Assembly: GCF_002220365.1 (NCBI RefSeq)
Contig: NZ_MTHB01000262.1
Location: forward strand, 1 to 64,000
Source of the DNA: Caballeronia sordidicola
GTDB lineage: Bacteria > Pseudomonadota > Gammaproteobacteria > Burkholderiales > Burkholderiaceae
DNA: 64,000 nucleotides
Reading direction: 5' to 3'
The position numbers were made by a program, and so were the translations under genes. Below are positions 1-8,238 of the stretch, one piece after another; position 1 is the first letter of the stretch; each line of letters opens with the position of its first letter. A model generated the notes under the pieces. It ran no database searches and was not told the origin of the DNA. It saw only the letters and a program-made list of their open reading frames with translations.

Positions 1-50
1 CGCGGTTATTCGCGGTTATTCGCGGTTATTCGCGGTTATTCGCGGTTATT
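1..50. repeat. Tandem array of a 10-bp unit
   Basis: Five perfect head-to-tail copies of CGCGGTTATT fill the first 50 bases; the next ten bases (GTCGGTTGAT) look like a degenerate sixth copy. The array may continue to the left of the window. The function is unknown. It could be a simple variable-number repeat, a protein-binding array, or an assembly edge effect. Confidence 0.9.
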
Positions 51-630
51 GTCGGTTGATGGGGAGTCGTGCTGAAGAGCATGGTCCCAAATCGGCCGAA
101 GCGCGGACCTCGAGAATGCCGTTATCGGCGACTTATTTGCCCTTCGCAACGCAAGAGCTTAAGTGCCGCAATGGCCGACGTAAGGTCGAATACGTTGGAA
201 AATCGAATGGCCGCAGCGCCTCGATTGCGTTCAGTCATATACATTGAAGTGAGCGACCGGGATGCGTCGATGAAAGGCGTTCATCCGCAGTTGCGTTGAC
301 ACGCCACGCATCGGCGATTCGGGCACCACGCTGCCCCTGCACGCCGGCAGAAAAATTCAAAGTTGGCTGAGCAACGCGCGGGAAGCCCGATTCTAGCCGC
401 ATGACTCATTCAAACTAATGAATCCCGACACTCGACCTCGCTATCCCGCTAAAGGGTGTTAACCGGAAGCGGACTGCGTCGAGGTCGCCGACTTTCCCGG
501 TACTGTCGTATCCTTTGTTTTGAGCGCGCACAACGGGGTTCTTGACTTGACCCGCGTTCGCTATTCTACTTACGCCCCTACGGGAACCCTGGCGGGGAAT
601 GCCTGCCGGAAGCGGTATATGAGGAGAGCG
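51..630. other. Long non-coding stretch with no recognisable gene
   Basis: No open frame here shows family resemblance or a good ribosome binding site. The region lies upstream of the deoxyribosyltransferase gene and presumably carries its promoter. The coding frame of that gene is open back to position 520, but those residues do not look like part of the protein. Confidence 0.5.
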
Positions 631-1320
631 ATGCGCGGCCCAACCAAGAAGCAACTGACTTTAATCGAACTAGTCGACCAGGGCTTGAGCGTCGAGGAAA
701 TCGCGACGCGCACCGGGAAACTGGTGGCGTCGGTTCATAAGCAACTGAACCGGGTTCGACGCAAAGTGCGCGAAGGGCATTTTGCACCCGCCCCGCTACC
801 CATCGAGCGCGCTGCGGCCACCCCGCGCGTCTATCTCGCGGGCTTCGACGTGTTCCGCGACAATGCGCTCAGTCACGGCCAGCATTTGAAAGCGCTCTGC
901 CAGGCCCGCGGAATGATCGGTCTCTATCCGCTCGACGGACAGGTTCCTGACGAACTCGAGCCCCGCGCCAAGGCGCAGTGGATTTGCCGCGCGAACATGG
1001 ACGCTATTCGTTCAGCCGATGTGGTCCTAGCCAACCTGAACGACTTTCGCGGAGCCGGCGAACCGGACAGCGGAACCGCATTCGAAGTTGGTTTTGCCGC
1101 CGCGCTCGGCAAGCCGATATGGGCGTATATCGATAACGACCGCTCGCTGCTCGATCGTGTATCGGTGAAGACGGTAGGATCCGCTGCGTATTGCGCAAAC
1201 GGCTTTCTGGTCGAGGACTTCGGCTTGAACATGAATCTGATGCTGGCGTGCACCGCCCGTATTGTCGTAGGTGACCCGCAAGCGTGCCTGGACGCCATGC
1301 TTGCAAGCGGACAGCTCTAG
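631..1320 (+). CDS. HTH-fused nucleoside 2-deoxyribosyltransferase
   Basis: 229 aa from the ATG at 631, chosen because GAGGAG lies just upstream (621-626); in-frame starts at 619 and 520 exist. The first 45 or so residues resemble a sigma-70 region 4/LuxR-type helix-turn-helix (LTLIELVDQGLSVEEIATRT). From about residue 64 a nucleoside 2-deoxyribosyltransferase domain follows, with YLAGFDVF, the LANLNDFRG segment and the DSGTAFEVGFAAALGKP motif that holds the expected catalytic Glu. Members of this family cleave or exchange the N-glycosidic bond of (deoxy)nucleosides or their monophosphates. Most family members are about 150-160 aa and lack the HTH, so the fusion is unusual. It is convergent with the DeoR regulator, and a NUDIX hydrolase and a second NDT-like protein lie nearby. 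Catalytic identity is good; the substrate is unknown. Confidence 0.8.
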   Translation: MRGPTKKQLTLIELVDQGLSVEEIATRTGKLVASVHKQLNRVRRKVREGHFAPAPLPIERAAATPRVYLAGFDVFRDNALSHGQHLKALCQARGMIGLYPLDGQVPDELEPRAKAQWICRANMDAIRSADVVLANLNDFRGAGEPDSGTAFEVGFAAALGKPIWAYIDNDRSLLDRVSVKTVGSAAYCANGFLVEDFGLNMNLMLACTARIVVGDPQACLDAMLASGQL

Positions 1321-1354
1321 TCGTGAGCGGCCGCCGGCTTAGCGTGTCGCTTAG

Positions 1355-2110
1355 TCAAGCACGCACGATCGTAATGCCTGCGTCCTCTAGCGGCTTGGTT
1401 AGCGCAAGCTCGGTTTCCCGCTCGACAATGATCGTCTGAGCCAGCGTGATGCCACCGATCACGTACTGCGAGGCGGCATTGATCTTATCGGATGAAGCCA
1501 GCACCACCGTTTCTGCCGCCCGGGCGGCAAGCGCGCGCTTCACAAACGCCTCCTCGAAATTGCCGGTGCTCAAGCCCGCGCTCGGGTGCACGCCGGTCAC
1601 GCCCATGAAATAGATATCGGCCTGGATATGCGACATCGCTTCAATGGCGGCGGCGCCGACCGTCACGATCGAATGCTTGAAAAGACGGCCACCGATGACT
1701 ATCACCTCGATCAACGGATGATCGACCAGCCCGACGGCGACACTCGGGCTATGCGTCACCACCGTTGCCGATAAATCGTGCGGGATCTGGCGGATGAGTT
1801 CAGCGGAAGTCGTGCCGCCGTCGATGATCACCACCTGCCCGGTTTCGATCATGGCCGCCGCCGCTGCGGCGATCGCGCGCTTGGCCGTCGACTCCAGGGC
1901 CCGCCGCTCGGCGAACGGCGCCACGGCCGTGGAAGCCGGCAGCGCGCCGCCGTGAACGCGCTGCAGCAATCCCTCGCCGGCCAACTCGCGCAGGTCGCGC
2001 CGCACCGTGTCCTCCGATACCCCGAACGTCTCGCTGAGCTCCTTGGCGAGCACTTGTCCATCACGCCCCAGAGTCTTGAGGATCGCTTTCTTGCGTTGAG
2101 AGGTCAGCAT
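1355..2110 (-). CDS. DeoR/GlpR-family transcriptional regulator
   Basis: 251 aa, the usual family length. The N-terminal winged helix has the DeoR signature (SEDTVRRDLRELAGEGLLQRVHGGA, residues ~32-56). The C-terminal sugar-phosphate-sensing domain includes the IIDGGTTSAELI loop that normally binds a phosphorylated sugar effector. It is divergent from the NUDIX/DUF4406 pair across an 83-bp gap containing three phased direct repeats, so it probably represses that pair and itself. Effector unknown; a (deoxy)ribose phosphate would fit the neighbours, but that is inference. Confidence 0.92.
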   Translation of the reverse strand: MLTSQRKKAILKTLGRDGQVLAKELSETFGVSEDTVRRDLRELAGEGLLQRVHGGALPASTAVAPFAERRALESTAKRAIAAAAAAMIETGQVVIIDGGTTSAELIRQIPHDLSATVVTHSPSVAVGLVDHPLIEVIVIGGRLFKHSIVTVGAAAIEAMSHIQADIYFMGVTGVHPSAGLSTGNFEEAFVKRALAARAAETVVLASSDKINAASQYVIGGITLAQTIIVERETELALTKPLEDAGITIVRA

Positions 2111-2116
2111 GGTGTT

Positions 2117-2153
2117 TGCACGAAATGTCTTGATATTGCACGAATCTGCACGA
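2117..2153. promoter_or_regulatory. Three phased TGCACGA repeats, candidate DeoR operator
   Basis: The heptamer TGCACGA occurs at 2117-2123, 2137-2143 and 2147-2153, that is at 20-bp and 10-bp offsets on the same face of the helix. They lie between the divergent DeoR gene (start 2110) and the NUDIX gene (start 2194). DeoR-family repressors commonly bind direct repeats, so this is a good operator candidate. No binding evidence is available here. Confidence 0.6.
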
Positions 2154-2193
2154 TACCATGACTACTCCTTTTGCGCGATATGGAGCTGACGAG

Positions 2194-2793
2194 ATGGTGG
2201 CCACAAAAGACAGGGTTCGCATTATCGACACGACTGTTCTGTCCAACGACTGGTACGTGCTGAAGAAGACGACGTTCGACTTCCAGCGCCGCGACGGAGT
2301 GTGGCAGCGTCAAAGCCGCGAGACCTACGACCGGGGTAATGGGGCGACGATCCTGCTGTTCAGCCGCGACCAGCGAACCGTCGTGCTGACCCGGCAGTTC
2401 AGGTTGCCCGCGTTCGTCAACGGTCACGACGGCATGATGATCGAGGCGGCCGCCGGGCTGCTCGACAACGCGACGCCCGAGGAGCGAATCCGGGCCGAAG
2501 CGCAAGAGGAAACCGGGTATCGGGTGGATAACGTGCAGAAGGTTTTTGAAGCGTACATGAGCCCCGGTTCGGTCACGGAGAAGCTGCATTTCTTCATCGC
2601 CGAGTACGACGCCTCTGCACGCGTGGGACGCGGCGGCGGCGTGGAGGCGGAGGGAGAGGATCTTGAAGTGATCGAATTGACGCTCGACGATGCGCTGGAC
2701 GCGGTGCGTCGTGGCGAGATCGTCGATGCGAAAACCATCATGCTTCTGCAGTTCGCCGCTTTGAACCCTGTGCTTGAAAGGCGTGTGTCGTGA
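2194..2793 (+). CDS. NUDIX hydrolase, NudK/GDP-mannose pyrophosphatase-like
   Basis: 199 aa from the ATG at 2194, chosen because GGAG sits 8 nt upstream; an in-frame ATG at 2158 would add 12 residues and overlap the operator. The sequence follows E. coli NudK closely: a YDRGNGATILL segment, then VVLTRQFRLP, then a NUDIX box around residues 97-118 (GLLDN...EAQEETGY), then YMSPGSVTEKLHFFIAEY and GGGVEAEGEDLEVIEL. NudK cleaves nucleoside-diphosphate sugars such as GDP-mannose, and relatives act on ADP-ribose, giving NMP plus sugar phosphate. It overlaps the next gene by 4 nt (GTGA), indicating translational coupling. Family is secure; exact substrate is not. Confidence 0.9.
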   Translation: MVATKDRVRIIDTTVLSNDWYVLKKTTFDFQRRDGVWQRQSRETYDRGNGATILLFSRDQRTVVLTRQFRLPAFVNGHDGMMIEAAAGLLDNATPEERIRAEAQEETGYRVDNVQKVFEAYMSPGSVTEKLHFFIAEYDASARVGRGGGVEAEGEDLEVIELTLDDALDAVRRGEIVDAKTIMLLQFAALNPVLERRVS

Positions 2794-3164
2794 GTCCTCA
2801 ACTGATACTCATCGCGGGACCGTACCGCAGCGGCACCAATGGGAATGCCGCGTTGATTGCCGGCAATCTGCATCGGCTTGAAGAGGCCGCGTTGCAGGTC
2901 TACCAGCTCGGACATATGCCGATGATCGGCGAGTGGGTAGCGCTTCCGCTAGCGGCTGCGGCAGGCTCGAAAGCGGTGGGCGATCCGATCAGCGAAACGA
3001 TCTTGTACCCTGTCGCGAATCGCCTGATAAGGCAGTGCCACGCGGTGTATCGAATCGAAGGCGCGTCGCACGGCGCCGATGCCGATGTCCGCCTGGCTGA
3101 AGAACTCGGTTTGCCGGTTTATAGAAATACGGCGGATATTCCCGTCGCCGCGGCGACTGCATAG
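2790..3164 (+). CDS. DUF4406-like (NDT-fold) protein
   Basis: 124 aa. The GTG start at 2790 overlaps the NUDIX stop. It begins with the Rossmann-like strand and loop LILIAGPYRSGT typical of DUF4406 and related nucleoside-deoxyribosyltransferase-fold proteins. It ends with a segment (GADADVRLAEELGLPVYRN) resembling the helix that follows the active-site loop in this fold. It is a second NDT-like protein in the same locus, coupled to a nucleotide-sugar hydrolase. Function is not established; a role in nucleotide or nucleoside salvage or surveillance is inference from context. Confidence 0.75.
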   Translation: MSPQLILIAGPYRSGTNGNAALIAGNLHRLEEAALQVYQLGHMPMIGEWVALPLAAAAGSKAVGDPISETILYPVANRLIRQCHAVYRIEGASHGADADVRLAEELGLPVYRNTADIPVAAATA

Positions 3165-3384
3165 CCTGCGTACCGGGAGCTTGGCGTTTTTCCCTAACTA
3201 CGCCAGAAAACGCTCGTCGATTAACGGCAATATCAAGCCATTCGAAATGGAGGTTGGCTCATGGTGTCGCTGGATGCGCAGTCACCCGCGCGCTCAGGTC
3301 GTGCAACGCTGGACCCTCTCCGTTGCCTTGCTGGCGTTTGCGTTGAGGTTGTCGATTGAGTAAGACAGACTTCGGCCTGCTTGG

Positions 3385-4281
3385 TCAAACCAGCGGGCCG
3401 TCGGCTTGCTTGCTTCTGATCGCAACCAGTATCGAGCTGCCGACAATCAACAGGATGCCGATCAGCGACAACGTGCCCACTGTCTCGCCCCAGACCACAT
3501 AACCAAAGATCGCTGCCCAGACAATGCTCGTGTAGTTGTACGGCGCGAGTGCGCTTGCGTCGGCTTGTCGAAACGCCATGGTCAACAACAATTGCCCGGT
3601 GCCGGCGAGGATACCGAGCAAGCCCATGACGGCCAGGAAATCCAGCGTCGGTGTTTGCCACGCGAAAAAGAGCGAAAGCCCGCTGACGAGCGCACCGATG
3701 AAGGTGAAGTAAAGCACGGTGACACTTGAATCGTTCGATGCGCGGATGCGCTTGATTTGCAAAATCGATAACGCGCCGAAAATCGCGCTGGCCACCAGGA
3801 GCACGGGACCGAGCCAACTTGTCTGGTCGCTGCTTGGACGCACGACTAAGAGCACGCCGATAAAACCGATCGCGGCCGCACCGGCGTCACGACGTCTTAG
3901 CGTTTCCTTGAGAAGCAAGGGCGCCAGCACGATCACGAAGATCGTCTCCGAATAGACAATAGCAACCGCTTCGCTCAAAGGCACATAAGGCAACCCCGCG
4001 AAGAACAGTCCGAGTGCGCAAAGCAAGGTAATCGCGCGCAGTGTCTGCGCCCGAATATCCAGTGTCCTTAGCCGCTCGCTTAAGGGTTTGCCTTGCAAGC
4101 ACATCGCAAACGCTGGCAACAAGCCGAAGATCATCCGAAAGAACGTGATCTCGTTAGCGGGATATTTCAGGCTGACCGACTTTGCCAGGGCATCGACCAC
4201 AGCAAAGCAAAGCATGGCCGCGAGGATTTGCGTGATGCTGCGCAGCGGCACCGCTCTGCTTTGGGCAATGGTTGCAGGCAT
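3385..4281 (-). CDS. EamA/DMT-superfamily transporter
   Basis: 298 aa with about ten hydrophobic segments in two EamA repeats. The first repeat begins LAAMLCFAVVDALAKS and the second starts near WLGPVLLVASAIFGALS. Such proteins are inner-membrane permeases, usually exporters of amino acids, nucleosides or other metabolites. It stands alone on the minus strand, with 220 bp to the DUF4406-like gene and 374 bp upstream. No strong Shine-Dalgarno sequence is seen at the chosen start. Substrate unknown. Confidence 0.88.
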   Translation of the reverse strand: MPATIAQSRAVPLRSITQILAAMLCFAVVDALAKSVSLKYPANEITFFRMIFGLLPAFAMCLQGKPLSERLRTLDIRAQTLRAITLLCALGLFFAGLPYVPLSEAVAIVYSETIFVIVLAPLLLKETLRRRDAGAAAIGFIGVLLVVRPSSDQTSWLGPVLLVASAIFGALSILQIKRIRASNDSSVTVLYFTFIGALVSGLSLFFAWQTPTLDFLAVMGLLGILAGTGQLLLTMAFRQADASALAPYNYTSIVWAAIFGYVVWGETVGTLSLIGILLIVGSSILVAIRSKQADGPLV

Positions 4282-4655
4282 TGTGATTCATGATCCGAAG
4301 GAAACGCGGCGTCCCCGCGCAAGCGTCCTGGATAACGCCGATTGTCGTAGCCGTGACCGTATAGCTGCCAAGGCCCATGCGAAAACGCTGAGTCGGGCGA
4401 GTCCGAGACGAGAACCGGGTGTTTGGACATCGCGTAGCTTATCACCGGACCACTGGGGATCAGGTGATGCTTATGCTCACGATATTGATCAAATGCGACA
4501 CGGTGTTTCCGGGCGATGACGGATTAAACCATCTTGCTGGCGGCTTAAGATATCCCTGCATAACAGGAATGTGCTTGGCGTCATGGGTGAAGTCCAGTCC
4601 AAGCTAATTTAGCTCCGAGACGTCCAGCGAGCCAGACGTCTTTTCAGACACGAAC
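4282..4655. other. Intergenic stretch
   Basis: 374 bp without a credible gene between the DMT transporter and the CoA-transferase, both on the minus strand. It holds a 7-bp stem (AGACGTC at 4618-4624 with GACGTCT at 4635-4641) followed by a short T run on the plus strand, where no gene reads into it. Nothing else is recognisable. Confidence 0.4.
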
Positions 4656-5885
4656 TCAAACCGTTACATCGCTGGCGATAATGGCGCCTTCCTCTTTTAG
4701 CGCATGAATGCGTTCGTCGGAGAAACCATATTCCCGCAGCACTTCCGCCGTATGTTGGCCTAGCAGCGGCGCGGGCAAGCTCGATTGGGCGATCCCGTCA
4801 GAGAAATGAATGGGCAAACCGAGACCACGCATGCGCCCCGCTACCGGATGCGTCGTCTCGACAATCATTCCGCGCGCCAGCGCTTGTTCATGCGTCACCG
4901 CTTCGGGCACGCCGAGCACCGGCCCGGACGGCAGGCCGATCGCATCGAAAGCCGCGAGCCATTCGTTCGTCGTTCGCTCAACGAGCCGCGCTGTCAGGAT
5001 GTCGACCAGCGCACCGCGATGCTTCAACCGCCCCGCGTTGGTCCTGAAACGCTCATCTTCGGCAAGCCCCGGAATATCCAGCGCGCCGACCAGCCGCTCG
5101 TAGTTACTCTGATTCGCCGCACCGATATTCACCCACCCGTCGCGAGTCCGGAATGCCTGATACGGCGCACTGGTCGGATTGGCAGAGCCTGCCTTGGGCA
5201 ACACCGTGCCGTCGGCGAAGTAGTTGGCGAAGGCCCAGTACATCTGCTGCAAACCGGCTTCGAAGAGCGAGGTGTCCACCATCTGGCCCAGCCCGGTCTT
5301 TTGCTTGCCGGCGTAAGCCGCGCAAATTCCAAGCGCGGCGAGAATGCCCGCGTTGATATCGGTGACCGGCGAGCCCGCCTTGATCGGCGCCTGACCGGGT
5401 TCGCCGGTCATGCTCATGAGACCGCTCATACCCTGCGCGATCAGGTCGAAACCGCCCTTGTCGGCCATGGGTCCGCTGCGGCCAAAACCCGAGATCGCGC
5501 AATAGATCAAGCCGGGATTTTCTGCCTTGAGCGCTTCATAACCCATGCCGAGTTTTTCCATCGTGCCGCGCCGGTAATTCTCGGTGACTACGTCGGCGGT
5601 GGCGAGCATTTTGCGCAGCACTTCTCGGCCGCCGTCAGTCTTGAGGTTGATCGCCACGCCGCGTTTATTGCGGTTCACGATCATGAACGACGCCGACTCT
5701 CCACCTTCCAGGATGGGGGCGAAACGACGGCAGTCGTCGCCGCCGGGAATCTTTTCGACCTTGATGACATCGGCGCCCATGTCGGCGAGCATCATTCCGC
5801 AGATGGGTCCGGACATGATGTGAGCCAGTTCGATAACGCGCATCCCGCTAAGCGGGCCTTTGCTGCTTGTTTCTGATTCGAGCAT
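4656..5885 (-). CDS. Class III CoA-transferase (CaiB/BaiF family)
   Basis: 409 aa from the ATG at 5885, immediately after the enoyl-CoA hydratase stop; the frame is open further upstream, but the N-terminal family motif (LSGMRVIELAHIMSGPICGMMLADMGADVIKVE) begins about 10 residues after this start. A conserved Asp usually forms the acyl-enzyme; the region VITENYRRGTMEKLG-GYEAL is the typical NFRPG-like segment. The enzyme moves CoA from an acyl-CoA donor to a free carboxylic acid in the cytoplasm. It is the last gene of a putative operon with hydratase, carrier, dehydrogenase and aminotransferase, so it probably activates the acid intermediate of that pathway. Confidence 0.93.
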   Translation of the reverse strand: MLESETSSKGPLSGMRVIELAHIMSGPICGMMLADMGADVIKVEKIPGGDDCRRFAPILEGGESASFMIVNRNKRGVAINLKTDGGREVLRKMLATADVVTENYRRGTMEKLGMGYEALKAENPGLIYCAISGFGRSGPMADKGGFDLIAQGMSGLMSMTGEPGQAPIKAGSPVTDINAGILAALGICAAYAGKQKTGLGQMVDTSLFEAGLQQMYWAFANYFADGTVLPKAGSANPTSAPYQAFRTRDGWVNIGAANQSNYERLVGALDIPGLAEDERFRTNAGRLKHRGALVDILTARLVERTTNEWLAAFDAIGLPSGPVLGVPEAVTHEQALARGMIVETTHPVAGRMRGLGLPIHFSDGIAQSSLPAPLLGQHTAEVLREYGFSDERIHALKEEGAIIASDVTV

Positions 5886-5886
5886 T

Positions 5887-6669
5887 TCAACGCCCCTTGA
5901 ATTCCGGTTTGACCTTGTCGAGGAAAGCTTGATAACCCGTGCGAAAGTCCTCCGTGCCGAAGCACGCGAAACCTTCGTCATGTTCCTCGGGCGTGAGTGG
6001 GGCCGGGTTCATCGCGCGCTTCACGAACTGCTTGTGCCAGCGCGCGACCAAAGGCGCGCCCTCGGCAATCCGGCGCGTAGTAGCAAGCGTTTCAGCGGTG
6101 ACCTGATCGTCGGCTACGACCCGCGTAACGAGCCCCTTGGCCAATGCCTCCTGCGCCCCGAAGATGCGACCTTCCAGCAGGATTTCGAGCGCGACGGCAG
6201 GACCTGCGAGTTGTACGAGCGCATCGAGTTCCGCGTGCGCCATCACCAGGCCGAGGTTCTTGATCGGCACGCCAAAGCGGCTGGATTCCCCGCAGATGCG
6301 CAGATCGCACATGGCTGCAATCTCGAGTCCGCCGCCCACGCAGATGCCGTGAATCATGGCGACAATCGGATGCCGGCAAGCAGCAAGCGACGAAAGCGTG
6401 CGATGCATGATCGCCCCATAAGCGCGGGCTTGTTCGACGTTGGAGCGATCCGTCTGGAACTCGGCTATGTCGTTGCCGGGCGAGAAGGCTTTCTCGCCGG
6501 CGCCGCGAAGGATGATGCAGCGGATGGAGTCATCGGCGGAAAGCGCATCAATGGTTTCGCCCAGCGACTGCCAAAGCGGCTTGGTCATCGCGTTGAGCTT
6601 CGCGGGCCGATGGATGACAACCGTCGCTACAAATCCCTCGCGTTCGATCAAGATGGATGGTTCAGCCAC
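5887..6669 (-). CDS. Enoyl-CoA hydratase/isomerase family protein
   Basis: 260 aa from a GTG at 6669, preceded by AGGAGA; the frame remains open to 6732, but those residues are not crotonase-like. The fold is evident from VATVVIHRPAKLNAMT, the oxyanion-hole segment ISPGNDIAEF-like (FSPGNDIAEFQ) and IHGICVGGGLEIAAMCDLRI. It lacks an obvious pair of catalytic Glu residues in the usual hydratase position (SSRFGVPIKNLGLV), so it could be a hydratase, an isomerase or another crotonase activity. It sits between the MFS carrier and the CoA-transferase and is probably co-transcribed with both. Confidence 0.9.
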   Translation of the reverse strand: MAEPSILIEREGFVATVVIHRPAKLNAMTKPLWQSLGETIDALSADDSIRCIILRGAGEKAFSPGNDIAEFQTDRSNVEQARAYGAIMHRTLSSLAACRHPIVAMIHGICVGGGLEIAAMCDLRICGESSRFGVPIKNLGLVMAHAELDALVQLAGPAVALEILLEGRIFGAQEALAKGLVTRVVADDQVTAETLATTRRIAEGAPLVARWHKQFVKRAMNPAPLTPEEHDEGFACFGTEDFRTGYQAFLDKVKPEFKGR

Positions 6670-6740
6670 ATCGTCTCCTGGAGAGAGAAATAACAGCTTC
6701 CGGCGCGAGCGCGCTTCCAAGCACATTTCCAAGCAAATTT

Positions 6741-8042
6741 CTAAACAAATTTCCTCGCCGCCTTGGCGCCTTCCTTTCCTTCAGCGCCCGCAGCAAAGTC
6801 GTCCAGCGCCCGGTCCGGCCGCATGGTGAACGAGAGCACAATGCCAACGCCCATCAGGATCATGGAAATCGTGAAAGGCAGGTTCCAGTTGCCGGTCCTG
6901 TCGATCAGGAACCCGCCAACAACCGGACTGATAATCGCGGCCAGCGCGGAACCCGAATTCATGATGCCGCTAGCGGTGCCGGCGTGTTTGGGCGCGATGT
7001 CCATCGGCACGGCCCACATGGGTCCAATCGTCATCTCGTTGAAGAAGAACCCGCCGCTCAGGCAAACGGCGGCCAACGTGATCGACATATTCGAAACCAG
7101 CATGATGGGTGCGAGCGAAAGCATGGTCAGGAACATGCAGACGCCCACCATCACATTGCGGGCCATGCGCAGGTTGCCGCTGCGTCGCAGGATGCGATCC
7201 GTGACCGAGCCGCCGAGCCAGTCACCAAGAACGCCGGCAAAGAAAACGCCCGATGCAAACAGTGCCGACTTCCCCAACTCCATGTGATAGTTGTGAAGAA
7301 AGTACTGCGGAATCCAGCCGAGGAAGAGCCACAACACCCAGCCATAGCAGAAGTACACGGCAGTCACCGGCGCCATCCGTCCCAGCAATGCGCGCCACGG
7401 TACTGGCACGCGCTGCTTGACTCCGGAGAACGACGAAAGCGTGGCGCACTCGTCGGCGGTAATGCTCTTGTGCTCGCGGGGGTTGTCGCGGAAATAGAAG
7501 ATCCAGACAATCGCCCACAGAAAACTGATGATCCCCGTCACAATAAATGCACCACGCCAGCTCGTTGCGATCATCAACCAGACGATCAACGGCGGCGCAA
7601 CCGCATTGCCAATACGCGACGCGGCATGCGTCGTCCCTTGCGCGAAGCCGCGTTTGTCCGCTGGCATCCAGTTGGACATGGCGCGGGTAGCGGTGGGAAA
7701 CGTGGCGCCCTCGCCCAGCCCGAGCAACAAGCGCGCAATGATCAGCGATACAAAACCGCCAGCCAGCCCGGTCATGATCGTGGCGCCCGCCCAGATCACG
7801 GCGCAAACAGCAAGCGTCCGGCGCGGCCCGAAACGGTCCCCCACCCATCCGCCAATAATCTGGAACACAAGATACGGATAGGCAAACGCGGAAAATACAA
7901 AGCCGATCTCGATATGCGACAAGTGCAGTTCCGCGCCGAACTGCGAGGCGGCGGTACTGACGTTGACACGGTCGACGTAGGTGATGAAATACATTGCGCA
8001 CAGCAGCAACAGAACGCGCGTCGTAGCTCGACGGAACATCAT
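6741..8042 (-). CDS. MFS transporter, anion:cation symporter (ACS) type
   Basis: 433 aa from the ATG at 8042 that follows AAGGAGACG; the frame extends 9 codons further. Twelve hydrophobic segments are apparent. The YFITYVDRVNVSTAA segment in TM1 and GWVGDRFGPRRTL in the TM2-3 loop are typical of the ACS family (phthalate, glucarate, tartrate, hexuronate carriers), which imports organic anions with protons. It lies between the dehydrogenase and the hydratase, so it likely brings in the substrate of the operon. Confidence 0.92.
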   Translation of the reverse strand: MMFRRATTRVLLLLCAMYFITYVDRVNVSTAASQFGAELHLSHIEIGFVFSAFAYPYLVFQIIGGWVGDRFGPRRTLAVCAVIWAGATIMTGLAGGFVSLIIARLLLGLGEGATFPTATRAMSNWMPADKRGFAQGTTHAASRIGNAVAPPLIVWLMIATSWRGAFIVTGIISFLWAIVWIFYFRDNPREHKSITADECATLSSFSGVKQRVPVPWRALLGRMAPVTAVYFCYGWVLWLFLGWIPQYFLHNYHMELGKSALFASGVFFAGVLGDWLGGSVTDRILRRSGNLRMARNVMVGVCMFLTMLSLAPIMLVSNMSITLAAVCLSGGFFFNEMTIGPMWAVPMDIAPKHAGTASGIMNSGSALAAIISPVVGGFLIDRTGNWNLPFTISMILMGVGIVLSFTMRPDRALDDFAAGAEGKEGAKAARKFV

Positions 8043-8238
8043 CGTCTCCTTGAGTAGTGCGTGCTTCATAAAGGCGCTTAAGGGGCGCCTGAAGCGAACT
8101 GCATCCGGAACTTCGATAAGGCTTTACTGAATGGGCGTTAAAGCGAAGTAACGAATCCTGGGTTTGCGCGGTCGTGCCATGCTGGTCTCCAATGCGCGGA
8201 ACATGACGCCGTCCGCTGTTTATGTGAACCCGTGCCGG

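Noticed and set aside
1..60. CRISPR-like array at the left edge
   Set aside because: The units are contiguous 10-mers with no spacers, so this is a tandem repeat, not a CRISPR.
3261..3362. 33-codon ORF with GGAGG upstream
   Set aside because: A Shine-Dalgarno sequence is present, but there is no family resemblance and a peptide this short cannot be supported from sequence alone.
4618..4644. Stem-loop with T run
   Set aside because: It has terminator shape for the plus strand, but no plus-strand gene reads into it, so it is probably chance.
4785..5876. 363-aa open frame on the plus strand
   Set aside because: Antisense to the class III CoA-transferase and lacks family similarity.
6657..8057. 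466-aa open frame on the plus strand
   Set aside because: Antisense to the MFS carrier and the hydratase, with no domain.
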